A stretch of 64,000 bases of DNA. Source: Candidatus Saccharimonadota bacterium (GTDB taxonomy: Bacteria; Patescibacteriota; Saccharimonadia; Saccharimonadales; Saccharimonadaceae). Positions 51,543-59,739 of the stretch are shown here, in pieces. The stretch spans positions 24,540 through 88,539 of the forward strand of contig JAPUFB010000005.1 of the NCBI GenBank assembly GCA_027492255.1, given 5' to 3'. The notes beneath the pieces were generated by a model. The model had not been told where the DNA came from, did not search any database, and was given only the letters and a program-made list of their open reading frames with translations. The first letter of the stretch is position 1, and each line of letters opens with the position of its first letter. The translations under genes and the position numbers were made by a program.

Positions 51543-54110
51543 TTATAGTCTCTCGGCATCAAATTTTTCTTTGGCAGCAGCTGCCACAGTATCCAGAACC
51601 TGGGTAACATCTTGATCCGTCAATGTCTTATCATAGCTTGCGATAACGAGCCGAAGGGTGATTGTCTTATATGCCGTAGTATCCGCTGACTGGTAGATAC
51701 TAAGTGGCATAAGCTGTACGTCACACTCTCCAGGCTTGTGTTCATTCACTACCAACCACACAAGCGAGAAAACGTCTTCATACTGGACATGATCAGATAC
51801 TTTCAACGAAATATCTTGCGTCACTGCAGGAAAACGCGATAGCGGTGCATAGGTTTTCTCAGCACTTGCCTTCTCAAGACCAGAAAGATCAAGTGTTATA
51901 GCCGCAGAGTACGCAGGCATTTTGAATTTCTGTAGGACCGATGCTTTTAGTTCGCCGATCATGCCAATAAATTCACCGCTACGTGACTCGACGAGCGCAC
52001 TTCGCTTTTGATCAAATGGTGCTGTGACGGGATAATCCATCTCTTCAGTAATCGGTACGTATTTCAATGTAAAACCAAGCTCTGCGGCTAGCGTACTGAG
52101 GAGTTTTCGTATCTGGAAATACGCTGCGCCCTCATGAGGCTTCTTGCTCGTGTAGACGGCGTCAACAAATTCGAGTTCGCCCGGCAATCCTTCATCATCA
52201 TCGGCATGGTACTTCTTGTTATGACCCTTACCTATTTCGAAAAGCACGAATTCGTCGTGACCAGATTTAATGTTAGGATGAACCTTTTCTAGCAGACTTG
52301 GGAGGACGCTAAGGCGATAATATTGCAAGTCAGGACTCAGGGCGTTGCTGAGACTAAAGGCCTGAGTTATATCTTGTTCAGCTTTTTTCATGGTATGTTC
52401 ATGCACAAAACTGTACGTGAGAACTTCGTTAGCACCCGCCCGACTCAAACTCTGACGAATACGACGTTTTATCTCAAATCGAGCATTTTTCGGTGCTGGT
52501 TCAATGCTTCGCTCCGGCAACACGCGCGGCAATCGATCGAAACCATAAAGACGTCCGACTTCTTCGACAACATCTTCTAATAGCTCAATGTCCGTGCGCC
52601 AAAATGGAGCAGCAATATACATTGCAACTTCAGAGAATTGACGCTCTTTCACCTCACCTATATCATCAAGTTGAGAAGCAAAGCTTTCGGTTGTCGTAAG
52701 TTCATGTTCATCTATAGAAAATTCAACGTTGCCAAGCAGCCGCTTGATCTCTTCGTTCTTAATTCGCTGACCGAGACGCTCGATAATAAACGTAGGAGTC
52801 GCCATCACTTTCTCAGCGGGCATATGCTCGATAGCTATATCGAACATGCCACTTGCCTGCTCTCCCCCAGCAACATCAAACGTTGATTGCATTAGTAAGC
52901 TAATGATATGCGGCTGTTGCAACGAGCTCTGTCCTTTACTGAAACGAGTTACTGCATCGGTAAATATGCCGTGACGCATGCTAGTTTTTCGGACGGTATA
53001 CATGTCAAAGTTTGCACATTCGAGAACGATATTTTTCGTCGTATCCGACACTTCACTATTGCCACCGCCCATCACGCCACCAAGACCGACAATTCCTTCA
53101 CCGTCAACAATGACGATATCGTCAGCTGTGAGTTCGTATGTTTTGCCATTGAGCAATGTTGTCTTTTCGCCGTCACGTGCGAATCGAGTACCGAGCATGT
53201 GACCACGAAGCTTATCATAATCATAGGCGTGTGTTGGCTGAGCAGTCAAAAGCATCACGTAGTTCGTCACGTCGACAATGTTATTAATTGGTTTGCCACC
53301 AAGTCGGATAAGTTCAATCTGTAGCCACAACGGACTAGGTTTGATCGTCACATCTTTGATTGCAACTGCCATAAAACGAGGTACTTTTTCACCAGCATTA
53401 TTTTCAACCTTAAATTCAAGCCCGCTCGCATCACTAAACTGTGGCGTATCAATGTACCACGCAGGGCTCGTGAATTTCTGTTCTAAAATTCCAGCAATTT
53501 CCCGAGCAACACCGATCTGACCAAAACAATCAGGACGATGCGTAAACATCTTGTTTTCAAGCTCAATGCTGACATCATCAAGTCCATATATCTGCGCAAA
53601 ACTCACGCCCGGCGTAATATCAAGTTTCGATGGTTTCCACTCGTCTGGATTAATCTCAATAATTCCCGTATGATCCGTACCAAGTGCTAATTCATCAGCG
53701 GCCGCAAGCATACCCTGACTGACAACACCGCGCAGTTCACGCGCGTCAAGTACAAATGGCTCTTTATCATCAAACGATGCCGGAACGGTCGAACGTGGCG
53801 GAAGCCAAATCGCAAACATATCCGCATGGACATTTGGTGCGCCACACACAACTTGTATATGTCCTTGCTCATCACGAGGAATATCACCAACCTTACCGCC
53901 ATCGTCAATTGTACAGACCGATAATTTGTCAGCGTTCGGATGTTTCTCGCAGCTCACGACTTTGACGATAATAGCGTCTTTGTATTTCTCGCTAAGATCG
54001 GTCACCTTTTCAACGCTTCCAAGTCGCTGGTTTATCCGTTCGACAAGCTCGTCAACGGGTGGTAATTCAAAATCGATGTATTGCTTGATTGTATTGAGTG
54101 AAATTTTCAT
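51543..54110 (-). CDS. pheT: Phenylalanine--tRNA ligase beta subunit
   Basis: 855 residues, full bacterial length. An EMAP-type tRNA-binding OB domain (about 40-155; KHPNADKLSVCTIDDGGK, VVCGAPNVHADMFAI) is followed by B3/B4 editing and B5 domains, the synthetase-like core, and a C-terminal FDX-ACB domain (about 760-855) with PLSRFPAVTQDISLKVSDH. It forms the alpha2-beta2 enzyme with PheS. Start overlaps the HIT gene stop by ATGA, so the three genes pheS-HIT-pheT are translated as one unit. Confidence 0.96.
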   Translation of the reverse strand: MKISLNTIKQYIDFELPPVDELVERINQRLGSVEKVTDLSEKYKDAIIVKVVSCEKHPNADKLSVCTIDDGGKVGDIPRDEQGHIQVVCGAPNVHADMFAIWLPPRSTVPASFDDKEPFVLDARELRGVVSQGMLAAADELALGTDHTGIIEINPDEWKPSKLDITPGVSFAQIYGLDDVSIELENKMFTHRPDCFGQIGVAREIAGILEQKFTSPAWYIDTPQFSDASGLEFKVENNAGEKVPRFMAVAIKDVTIKPSPLWLQIELIRLGGKPINNIVDVTNYVMLLTAQPTHAYDYDKLRGHMLGTRFARDGEKTTLLNGKTYELTADDIVIVDGEGIVGLGGVMGGGNSEVSDTTKNIVLECANFDMYTVRKTSMRHGIFTDAVTRFSKGQSSLQQPHIISLLMQSTFDVAGGEQASGMFDIAIEHMPAEKVMATPTFIIERLGQRIKNEEIKRLLGNVEFSIDEHELTTTESFASQLDDIGEVKERQFSEVAMYIAAPFWRTDIELLEDVVEEVGRLYGFDRLPRVLPERSIEPAPKNARFEIKRRIRQSLSRAGANEVLTYSFVHEHTMKKAEQDITQAFSLSNALSPDLQYYRLSVLPSLLEKVHPNIKSGHDEFVLFEIGKGHNKKYHADDDEGLPGELEFVDAVYTSKKPHEGAAYFQIRKLLSTLAAELGFTLKYVPITEEMDYPVTAPFDQKRSALVESRSGEFIGMIGELKASVLQKFKMPAYSAAITLDLSGLEKASAEKTYAPLSRFPAVTQDISLKVSDHVQYEDVFSLVWLVVNEHKPGECDVQLMPLSIYQSADTTAYKTITLRLVIASYDKTLTDQDVTQVLDTVAAAAKEKFDAERL

Positions 54111-54535
54111 CGTAGTTCCTCTGCTCGTGTATTAACCTCATCGTTATCCAGGCGCGTAAATCCTTCAGGACTATTTGGTACGGGTACAGGTAATATACCG
54201 GGCTCCTCTGCGATACGCGGTAGTACATGAAAATGAAGATGCTTCATCGTAATACCATTTTCAACTTTAGCAGGCTGAAACTTTTGAATAATTCCTGAGC
54301 CAAAGCCTGTATCCAATATTTTCGCGAGCCTTCCAAGCTCACGTATTATCGCTACTGCTTCTTCGTCTGTTAACTCATCAAGAGTTTCGATATGCCTGCG
54401 AGGTATGACCAGGCATTGATCAGCCCGAAAACTTGGATTTGAAACAAGTGAAGCTATGAGATCATTGGAGCGAATCACACGATCCCCCGTTGGTGGCGCA
54501 AGCGTACAGAAATCACACGTGTCGATATTTGTCAT
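54107..54535 (-). CDS. HIT-family protein between pheS and pheT
   Basis: 142 residues. The histidine triad is HLHFHVLPR, with the usual N-terminal CDFCTLA and LVIPRRHIETLDELTDEE. HIT proteins hydrolyse nucleoside phosphoramidates or dinucleotides, including aminoacyl-adenylates. Here the gene starts 1 base after the pheS stop and overlaps the pheT start, an unusual insertion in the phenylalanyl-tRNA synthetase operon; cleaning up aminoacyl-AMP is one possible reason. The CxxC near the N-terminus could bind zinc. Confidence 0.9.
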   Translation of the reverse strand: MTNIDTCDFCTLAPPTGDRVIRSNDLIASLVSNPSFRADQCLVIPRRHIETLDELTDEEAVAIIRELGRLAKILDTGFGSGIIQKFQPAKVENGITMKHLHFHVLPRIAEEPGILPVPVPNSPEGFTRLDNDEVNTRAEELR

Positions 54536-54536
54536 T

Positions 54537-55574
54537 TTAAAATTGCCTCAAAAAATCTAATTTACCGCTTTCAAAATGCCGCACATCTTCGATACCGGCC
54601 TTCATCATAACCAGGCGGTCGATACCACAACCGAAGGCAAAACCAGTGTATACATTTGGATCGATATTAGCGCTCCTCAGAACATTTGGATGAATCATGC
54701 CGCAGCCAAGCAACTCGATCCAGCGCGAGCCGGAACACACAGCACAGCCGGCCTCACAAAATGGACAACTAAGTGCAAACTCGAAACTTGGTTCTGTAAA
54801 TGGAAAATAAAATGGATTAACACGGACTTCGAGTGATTTGCCGTAATATTCTTCTAAAAACTTCTGCAACGTCGCGATCAACATCCCGACCGTCACACCC
54901 TTGGCGACATACACGCCCTCGACTTGATAGAACGTGTGCTCATGCCGGGCATCGAGGTCTTCGTTACGGAACACTCGGTCAGGTACGATCGCGGCAATCG
55001 GCTCATCCCTTTCGAGATTTGCAATGTATTTTTTGAGAACGCGGTTTTGCATCGTTGACGTGTGTGCTGGCGCGATCAATGATTCGCCGTCCTTATCAGT
55101 TTCAACCGTCATAAACGTATCGTAGTCATCACGCGCTGGATGGCCTTTTGGAAAATTCAGCGTTTCGAACATATGATACTGATCGTCGATTTCTCGCGAC
55201 TCTTCAGTTACAAATCCCATGCGGTTAAAAATATCTGAAATTATTTCGATTTCGCGCATTAGTGGATGCACTGTTCCATTCTCACTTGGCAATAACACAG
55301 GACTTTTACTATTCACATCAAACGGAGCCGTCACGTCGATCGCAGGCAATTCCTCGGCTACAATCTTTTCACCCGCGGCTTTGTCTTTAAATTCCTGTGT
55401 CAATTGATTAACAGCCTGCCCAAAACTAGCACGTTCATCGGGTTGAAGTGTTGGAATTAATCCAAATAATTCTTTCAGCTCGGGCGCTTTTACAATATCG
55501 TTTTTATTTTCCAGCGCCTCATAGCGCGTAAGGAGTGCGGCGCGCGCGTGGTCAATGCGTTCAGTCGTGTTCAT
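54537..55574 (-). CDS. pheS: Phenylalanine--tRNA ligase alpha subunit
   Basis: 345 residues. N-terminal helical arm (1-90), then the class II catalytic core: motif 2 RVFRNEDLDARHEHTFYQVE, the Phe-pocket region FPFTEPSFEFAL and motif 3 GFAFGCGIDRLVMMKAGIED. A Cys-rich insertion CPFCEAGCAVCSG between these motifs is notable and could bind zinc. It charges tRNA-Phe. TATACT (55585-55590) lies 10 bases before the ATG. First gene of the pheS-HIT-pheT operon. Confidence 0.95.
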   Translation of the reverse strand: MNTTERIDHARAALLTRYEALENKNDIVKAPELKELFGLIPTLQPDERASFGQAVNQLTQEFKDKAAGEKIVAEELPAIDVTAPFDVNSKSPVLLPSENGTVHPLMREIEIISDIFNRMGFVTEESREIDDQYHMFETLNFPKGHPARDDYDTFMTVETDKDGESLIAPAHTSTMQNRVLKKYIANLERDEPIAAIVPDRVFRNEDLDARHEHTFYQVEGVYVAKGVTVGMLIATLQKFLEEYYGKSLEVRVNPFYFPFTEPSFEFALSCPFCEAGCAVCSGSRWIELLGCGMIHPNVLRSANIDPNVYTGFAFGCGIDRLVMMKAGIEDVRHFESGKLDFLRQF

Positions 55575-55592
55575 ATCTATAAAAAGTATACC

Positions 55593-55820
55593 TTATTTCG
55601 GAGGATTGGCGGCAATAAACAGTGCAATAATAATCGCCGCAATAACCATAATGCTGATAAGAATACCAGCATAACGAGTCTGGTGCTGATTTTCCATAAA
55701 TCGTGGCTCGACCTCGTCGTGACTTGGTTCGGGCTGACGATGTAATTTTTCCTGAAGCTCCGCGGCGATCTGCTCCTGTAGTTGTGAACGCTGACCATTT
55801 TGTTGAAGAAATAACCCCAT
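55593..55820 (-). CDS. Small tail-anchored membrane protein
   Basis: About 75 residues: a polar Gln/Glu-rich N-terminal half (QLQEQIAAELQEKLHRQPEP) and a single C-terminal transmembrane helix (YAGILISIMVIAAIIIALFI) ending PPK, so the bulk faces the cytoplasm. No family recognised. The ATG at 55820 is favoured because AAGGAG is 8 bases upstream; the ATG at 55826 is only 2 bases from it. Divergent from the aquaporin gene and just upstream of pheS. Confidence 0.65.
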   Translation of the reverse strand: MGLFLQQNGQRSQLQEQIAAELQEKLHRQPEPSHDEVEPRFMENQHQTRYAGILISIMVIAAIIIALFIAANPPK

Positions 55821-55893
55821 GAACATAACTCCTTACGATTGCATTTATGCTATACTACAAACATTATACCGTTTAAAGGAGGAATCACCCAAG

Positions 55894-56754
55894 ATGGCTA
55901 CCAAAAAAGCCTCAACCAAAAAACCTGTACGTAAGGTTTCTGCAGCGAAAGCCGCACCAAGCAAAAAGCCAACCGTTAAAAAAGCACCTGTCGCAACTGT
56001 TTCTATGCCGGCACGCGCAAGCAAAACCAGAAGTAGTAGTTTTAGTGCAGCCCTCGAACGAGCAACAACACGCCGTTCACTCGCCGCACTTATCGCTGAG
56101 CTACTCGGTACATTCATGCTTACCGGCCTGGTTATCACAGTAAAGAATGATCCCCTCTATGTGTTCTTCGGATTCATCGCTATCATCGTCGTGATGCGAC
56201 AAATCTCAGGCTCACATCTTAACCCTGCAGTTTCAATCGCTTCATGGCTTACTCGCCGTATGAGCTTTTGGCGCGCATTCGGGTATGTAATTGCTCAGTT
56301 CTTTGGAGCAATGCTTGCCTATGGCCTCATGGGTCTACTGTTCAACAACTTCAACAATGTTGGATCTGACAGCCTACAGCAGGCTTCTCTCTACCACACA
56401 GCCGGGCTTACTGACAAAAAAGAATGGTTCACCTTCGGTGCTGAGCTCATCGGTGCCTTCATCCTAGGATTTGGTGTCTCACGAGCCCTTGCAAGCCGAC
56501 GTGACCTCGTCGCCGCTATCAGCTACGCTGGAACGCTCTATGTTGCCTTCCTCGTTCTTGCTGGTACTGGTATTAGCAACCTCATCCTCAACCCTGCAGT
56601 CGCACTTGGTATCCAAGCCTTCGACTTCACCAAGGGTGCAGGTTCAGGCTTTGTAACAATTGCCGTTTGGTTCCTTGCAACCGTTATCGGTGCTACCCTC
56701 GGCATGGCACTCTATCGTTTTCTACGAGTTCGTGACAACGAAGTCAACGCCTAA
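55894..56754 (+). CDS. MIP-family channel (aquaporin-like) with a basic N-terminal tail
   Basis: 286 residues. From about residue 68 it is a six-helix MIP channel with both NPA motifs (SGSHLNPAVSIASW and NLILNPAVALGIQAF). Water versus glycerol selectivity is not decided here. The first about 60 residues are an unusual Lys/Ala/Pro/Thr-rich tail (ATKKASTKKPVRKVSAAKAA and similar repeats) resembling histone H1 tails. AAAGGAGG lies 11 bases before the ATG. TGC-TATACT at about 55848-55856 is a plausible extended -10. Confidence 0.9.
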   Translation: MATKKASTKKPVRKVSAAKAAPSKKPTVKKAPVATVSMPARASKTRSSSFSAALERATTRRSLAALIAELLGTFMLTGLVITVKNDPLYVFFGFIAIIVVMRQISGSHLNPAVSIASWLTRRMSFWRAFGYVIAQFFGAMLAYGLMGLLFNNFNNVGSDSLQQASLYHTAGLTDKKEWFTFGAELIGAFILGFGVSRALASRRDLVAAISYAGTLYVAFLVLAGTGISNLILNPAVALGIQAFDFTKGAGSGFVTIAVWFLATVIGATLGMALYRFLRVRDNEVNA

Positions 56755-56773
56755 ATTTTGAGACTGACCGCTC

Positions 56774-56809
56774 ATAAAAATTAGCTCCAATCATGGAGCT
56801 AATTTTTAT
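56774..56809 (+). terminator. Intrinsic terminator after the aquaporin gene
   Basis: Perfect 16-bp stem (56774-56789 with 56794-56809), loop ATCA. The arm ends in an A-run and T-run as in classical bidirectional terminators. Confidence 0.85.
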
Positions 56810-56936
56810 TGCCGCAGTAATAAGCAGTCCTTACGGAATTGTAATTATACCTACACCCCGGAATTTAAAAAATGGTGCAGACGGACATGTTTATATCTGT
56901 CAAAAGCATCTTTAGTAGACATGCCTGTCTTTTGGA

Positions 56937-58016
56937 TTATTCTTGTGTAGGCTTCTCGAGCGTTAATTGCTCAACTGTTGTATCGCCACCAGCAATCTTT
57001 ACGACGTCTTTATCAACCTTCGCAAATTCTTTATGCGCGTTATTGAAATGATTGACCGTCGTACCAAGACTATTGCCGAGCTTACTCATGTAATCATTGT
57101 AGCGGGCAAGATGCTGACCTAATTTACCAACGCGTATCTGAATATCTTTCGCCTGCTCTTCAATCTGTAGGCTCCTGAGGCCCTGTAATACAGTCTGAAG
57201 ATACGCCATAAAGCTCGTCGGACTCGTAATGATTACCCGCTTGTCACGAAACGCGTATTCGATAAGGTCACGCGAGCTGCCGCCCGTTCCGATATTGTTA
57301 ATAAGCAGATCATAGTACAAGGATTCGCTCGGAATAAACATGAAAGCAAAATCCATCGTTCCTTCGCTTGGGCGGATATACTTTGCAGTCTCGTCAATCC
57401 GCGCCTTAAGATCAACTTTCACCTTACCGAGTAATCGCTCGCGCTCCGCCTTATCCTCGGCTGCAATCATACGGTTATAGTTTTCAAGGCTAAACTTACT
57501 GTCCACTGGCAACACTTGTTTGCGATCAAGAAATATGACAGCATCGACAATTTCACCGTCCTTAAATTTGTACTGCATCTGGTATTGTCCGGTCGGTAGA
57601 ACATTTTGCAGAACACTCTCAAGATAAAATTCACCAAAAACACCTCGTTGTTTTGGATTCTGCAGGACATTCTGCAGTGTCTTTAGTTCATCCGCCACAT
57701 CAACGACGCGACGATTCGTCTCATCTAGTTTCGTGAGACGGTTCGTCACATCAGTGATTAGCTTGGCGCTTTCTGTCAGCTGTTTCTGTACACTCGTTTG
57801 CATGAACGCCTGAGACTTGTCGAGACGATCAGATACTGTCGCCTGCAAGTTGTCTTTGAGGAGGCCCATACCTCGACTAATTTCTACGATATCCGCCTTC
57901 AATAGATCAGCCGCCTGGCTGTTTTGCACAGTACTCAATTTTTGAGACAACACAACGATCGTCACAATAAAACCGACAATCAATACAGCAATTAAAACGA
58001 TAAGAAGTATTTCCAT
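56937..58016 (-). CDS. rmuC: RmuC-domain protein
   Basis: 359 residues. An N-terminal transmembrane helix (about 2-24) leads to a coiled coil (about 30-130) and the RmuC domain with VLQNPKQRGVFGEFYLESVL, FLDRKQVLPVDSKFSLENY and MDFAFMFIPSESLYYDLL. RmuC limits inversions at short inverted repeats and is nuclease-like, perhaps membrane-tethered. TATACT (58024-58029) ends exactly 7 bases before the ATG, giving a leaderless mRNA. Confidence 0.92.
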   Translation of the reverse strand: MEILLIVLIAVLIVGFIVTIVVLSQKLSTVQNSQAADLLKADIVEISRGMGLLKDNLQATVSDRLDKSQAFMQTSVQKQLTESAKLITDVTNRLTKLDETNRRVVDVADELKTLQNVLQNPKQRGVFGEFYLESVLQNVLPTGQYQMQYKFKDGEIVDAVIFLDRKQVLPVDSKFSLENYNRMIAAEDKAERERLLGKVKVDLKARIDETAKYIRPSEGTMDFAFMFIPSESLYYDLLINNIGTGGSSRDLIEYAFRDKRVIITSPTSFMAYLQTVLQGLRSLQIEEQAKDIQIRVGKLGQHLARYNDYMSKLGNSLGTTVNHFNNAHKEFAKVDKDVVKIAGGDTTVEQLTLEKPTQE

Positions 58017-58023
58017 ACTATCT

Positions 58024-58029
58024 AGTATA
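58024..58029 (-). promoter_or_regulatory. Leaderless -10 of rmuC
   Basis: TATACT on the minus strand, 7 bases before the ATG at 58016. Confidence 0.6.
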
Positions 58030-58046
58030 GTGTATCTCGCGACTTT

Positions 58047-58538
58047 TTAGAGGCCGATAATCAAGCGGGAGACAACCACAAGAAGGATAGAGATAAGGAG
58101 CGCAACCCAGAAACGAGTAATCGATGCAACCCAGGCAAAGAGTGCGTACGCAAGACCGAACAAAACCCCTGACCAAAGAAGTGCCATCCACCAGCTCATA
58201 GGAGCTAACCACGCACCAATACCCCATAAAGCAGCAAAAGCCATGATAACAACAAGGAGTGGACGATAAATTGTATTGCGGGCTAGTACGAGCACGCTGA
58301 TGATACCGGCAATAACAAATGCCATACCCCATGCAACCGTTCCACCATTTGCGCAGACTGTAAATGAGTCAGCTGATTTACAGAAAATCGGCTCGATCAA
58401 GAAATTTTGCAACAGCATATTAAGTAACCACCCGCCAGCACCGACTACTACACCGATTACTAGTGGCATGACTAATTGGCGTGGTTGCAACACGATAGGA
58501 GTACGTGTCGCAGTTGAAATCACCTCTTTCTCTTTCAT
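58047..58538 (-). CDS. Five-helix membrane protein, unknown function
   Basis: 163 residues with about five transmembrane segments (roughly 22-45, 68-86, 91-109, 115-134, 141-161). An extracytoplasmic loop between the first two carries two Cys (FCKSADSFTVCANGG) that could form a disulphide. No family recognised. CACAAT 7 bases before the ATG fits the leaderless pattern. The gene lies just upstream of rmuC but has its own promoter and so does rmuC. Confidence 0.6.
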   Translation of the reverse strand: MKEKEVISTATRTPIVLQPRQLVMPLVIGVVVGAGGWLLNMLLQNFLIEPIFCKSADSFTVCANGGTVAWGMAFVIAGIISVLVLARNTIYRPLLVVIMAFAALWGIGAWLAPMSWWMALLWSGVLFGLAYALFAWVASITRFWVALLISILLVVVSRLIIGL

Positions 58539-58607
58539 GGAAGCTATTGTGTCTTAATACTAAGCCTTTGTCAAGCGAGTGGTAGCAAGGGTCAGTAAGA
58601 GTTTAGT

Positions 58608-59000
58608 CTAGGATGTAGCCGTATATTTTTGCAGCTTTGCACTGACAAATTTTTGAATACGCGAATCAGTCCAGCCTCGCTCACGAAGCTCATTTTTGAG
58701 TTTTCCCACAAGCGCAGTATGAAAAGCTTCTTTATTTTTAAAGCCGGCCTTTTTTGTAATTTGATCAAATGTCTCATTTTTGAGCCGATCTTTCAATTCA
58801 TCGACGCCTATACCAAGTACGCTAGAACGTAGTTCAAGCTTCCTATCATGTCGTCGATAGAGGCGTTCAAGCTGTTTTTCCTGTCGATGCCCGGTACTCG
58901 AGGAGTTACCCTCCTGTGATAATGCTGATAAGGGCGATGTTTGTATAGTGAGCATCGCGATAAGCATAATTGTCGCAAGTGTCTTAGTTGCTAAGGTCAT
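58608..59000 (-). CDS. Small secreted, highly basic helical protein
   Basis: 130 residues: a signal peptide (about 1-28, ending near PLSALSQEG), then a basic, Lys/Arg-rich helical protein with LERLYRRHDRKLELRSS, VDELKDRLKNETFDQITKKA and NELRERGWTDSRIQKFVSAK. The two latter repeats resemble each other loosely. No known domain. The strong GGAGGTGA 6 bases before the ATG and TATAAT (59048-59053) point to a well-expressed, conventionally leadered mRNA. Confidence 0.65.
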   Translation of the reverse strand: MTLATKTLATIMLIAMLTIQTSPLSALSQEGNSSSTGHRQEKQLERLYRRHDRKLELRSSVLGIGVDELKDRLKNETFDQITKKAGFKNKEAFHTALVGKLKNELRERGWTDSRIQKFVSAKLQKYTATS

Positions 59001-59098
59001 AGAATTTCACCTCCATATTTTAGTGTTGGAAAGTGTGGTGTAGTTCTATTATACCCCGAGCATAAGCGTGAAAAGAAAGTACTTTTCGCAACAACCCC

Positions 59099-59701
59099 CT
59101 AGAGGATGCTTGTCAATCGAGCCTCTACAAGATCCCAGTTAACAATATTCCACCATGCGTTCAGGTAATCGGCACGGCTCGCTTTATAGTCAAGATAGTA
59201 CGCGTGCTCCCAGACATCCAACCCGAGCAGTGGCTCAGACAAACCAAGGCCGAGAGGTGTATCCTGGTTTGGCGTTGTTATGATCGACATATCCGGCATA
59301 AGCCATGCCCAGCCAGAACCGAACACTCCAAGCGATTTTTCATTGAATGTATCGACAAAATGCTGGAAATTTCCGTACTTTTCACGAATTTTCACGGCCA
59401 ACTCGCCACCTGGTTCGCCGCCACCATCCGGCGACATCCATTGCCAGAATAACGTGTGGTTATAGTGCCCGCCTCCGTGATTTCGCACTGCCATACGAAT
59501 CTCTTCCGGCACGCTTGCGAGTGAACGAAGTAGATCCTCAACTGATGTATCCTGAAGCGCCGGTGCTTTCTCGAGAGCGGCGTTGAGCTTGTCGACGTAC
59601 GTTTGATGGTGTGTATCATGATGCAGTTTCATGATGTCCGCAGAGATATATTTTCCGAGCGCATCATACTCATATTCTAGCTTGGGAAGCGTAAAACTCA
59701 T
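59099..59701 (-). CDS. sodA: Fe/Mn superoxide dismutase
   Basis: 200 residues, normal length. Metal ligands are visible in order: His in SADIMKLHHDTHHQTYVDKL, His in RNHGGGHYNHTLFWQWM, Asp and His in LLGLDVWEHAYYLDY. The metal (Fe or Mn) cannot be decided safely by eye. It dismutates superoxide and together with the peroxidase and thioredoxin genes gives oxidative protection. GGAGGA lies upstream of the ATG and TATAAT is at 59732-59737. Confidence 0.96.
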   Translation of the reverse strand: MSFTLPKLEYEYDALGKYISADIMKLHHDTHHQTYVDKLNAALEKAPALQDTSVEDLLRSLASVPEEIRMAVRNHGGGHYNHTLFWQWMSPDGGGEPGGELAVKIREKYGNFQHFVDTFNEKSLGVFGSGWAWLMPDMSIITTPNQDTPLGLGLSEPLLGLDVWEHAYYLDYKASRADYLNAWWNIVNWDLVEARLTSIL

Positions 59702-59739
59702 CAGGGGTTCCTCCGTTTAGATGTAGAATCTATTATAGC

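Noticed and set aside
56855..56935. Possible hairpin between the aquaporin and rmuC ends
   Set aside because: The arms (near 56878 and 56920) match only imperfectly with a loop of about 28 bases; too weak to call.
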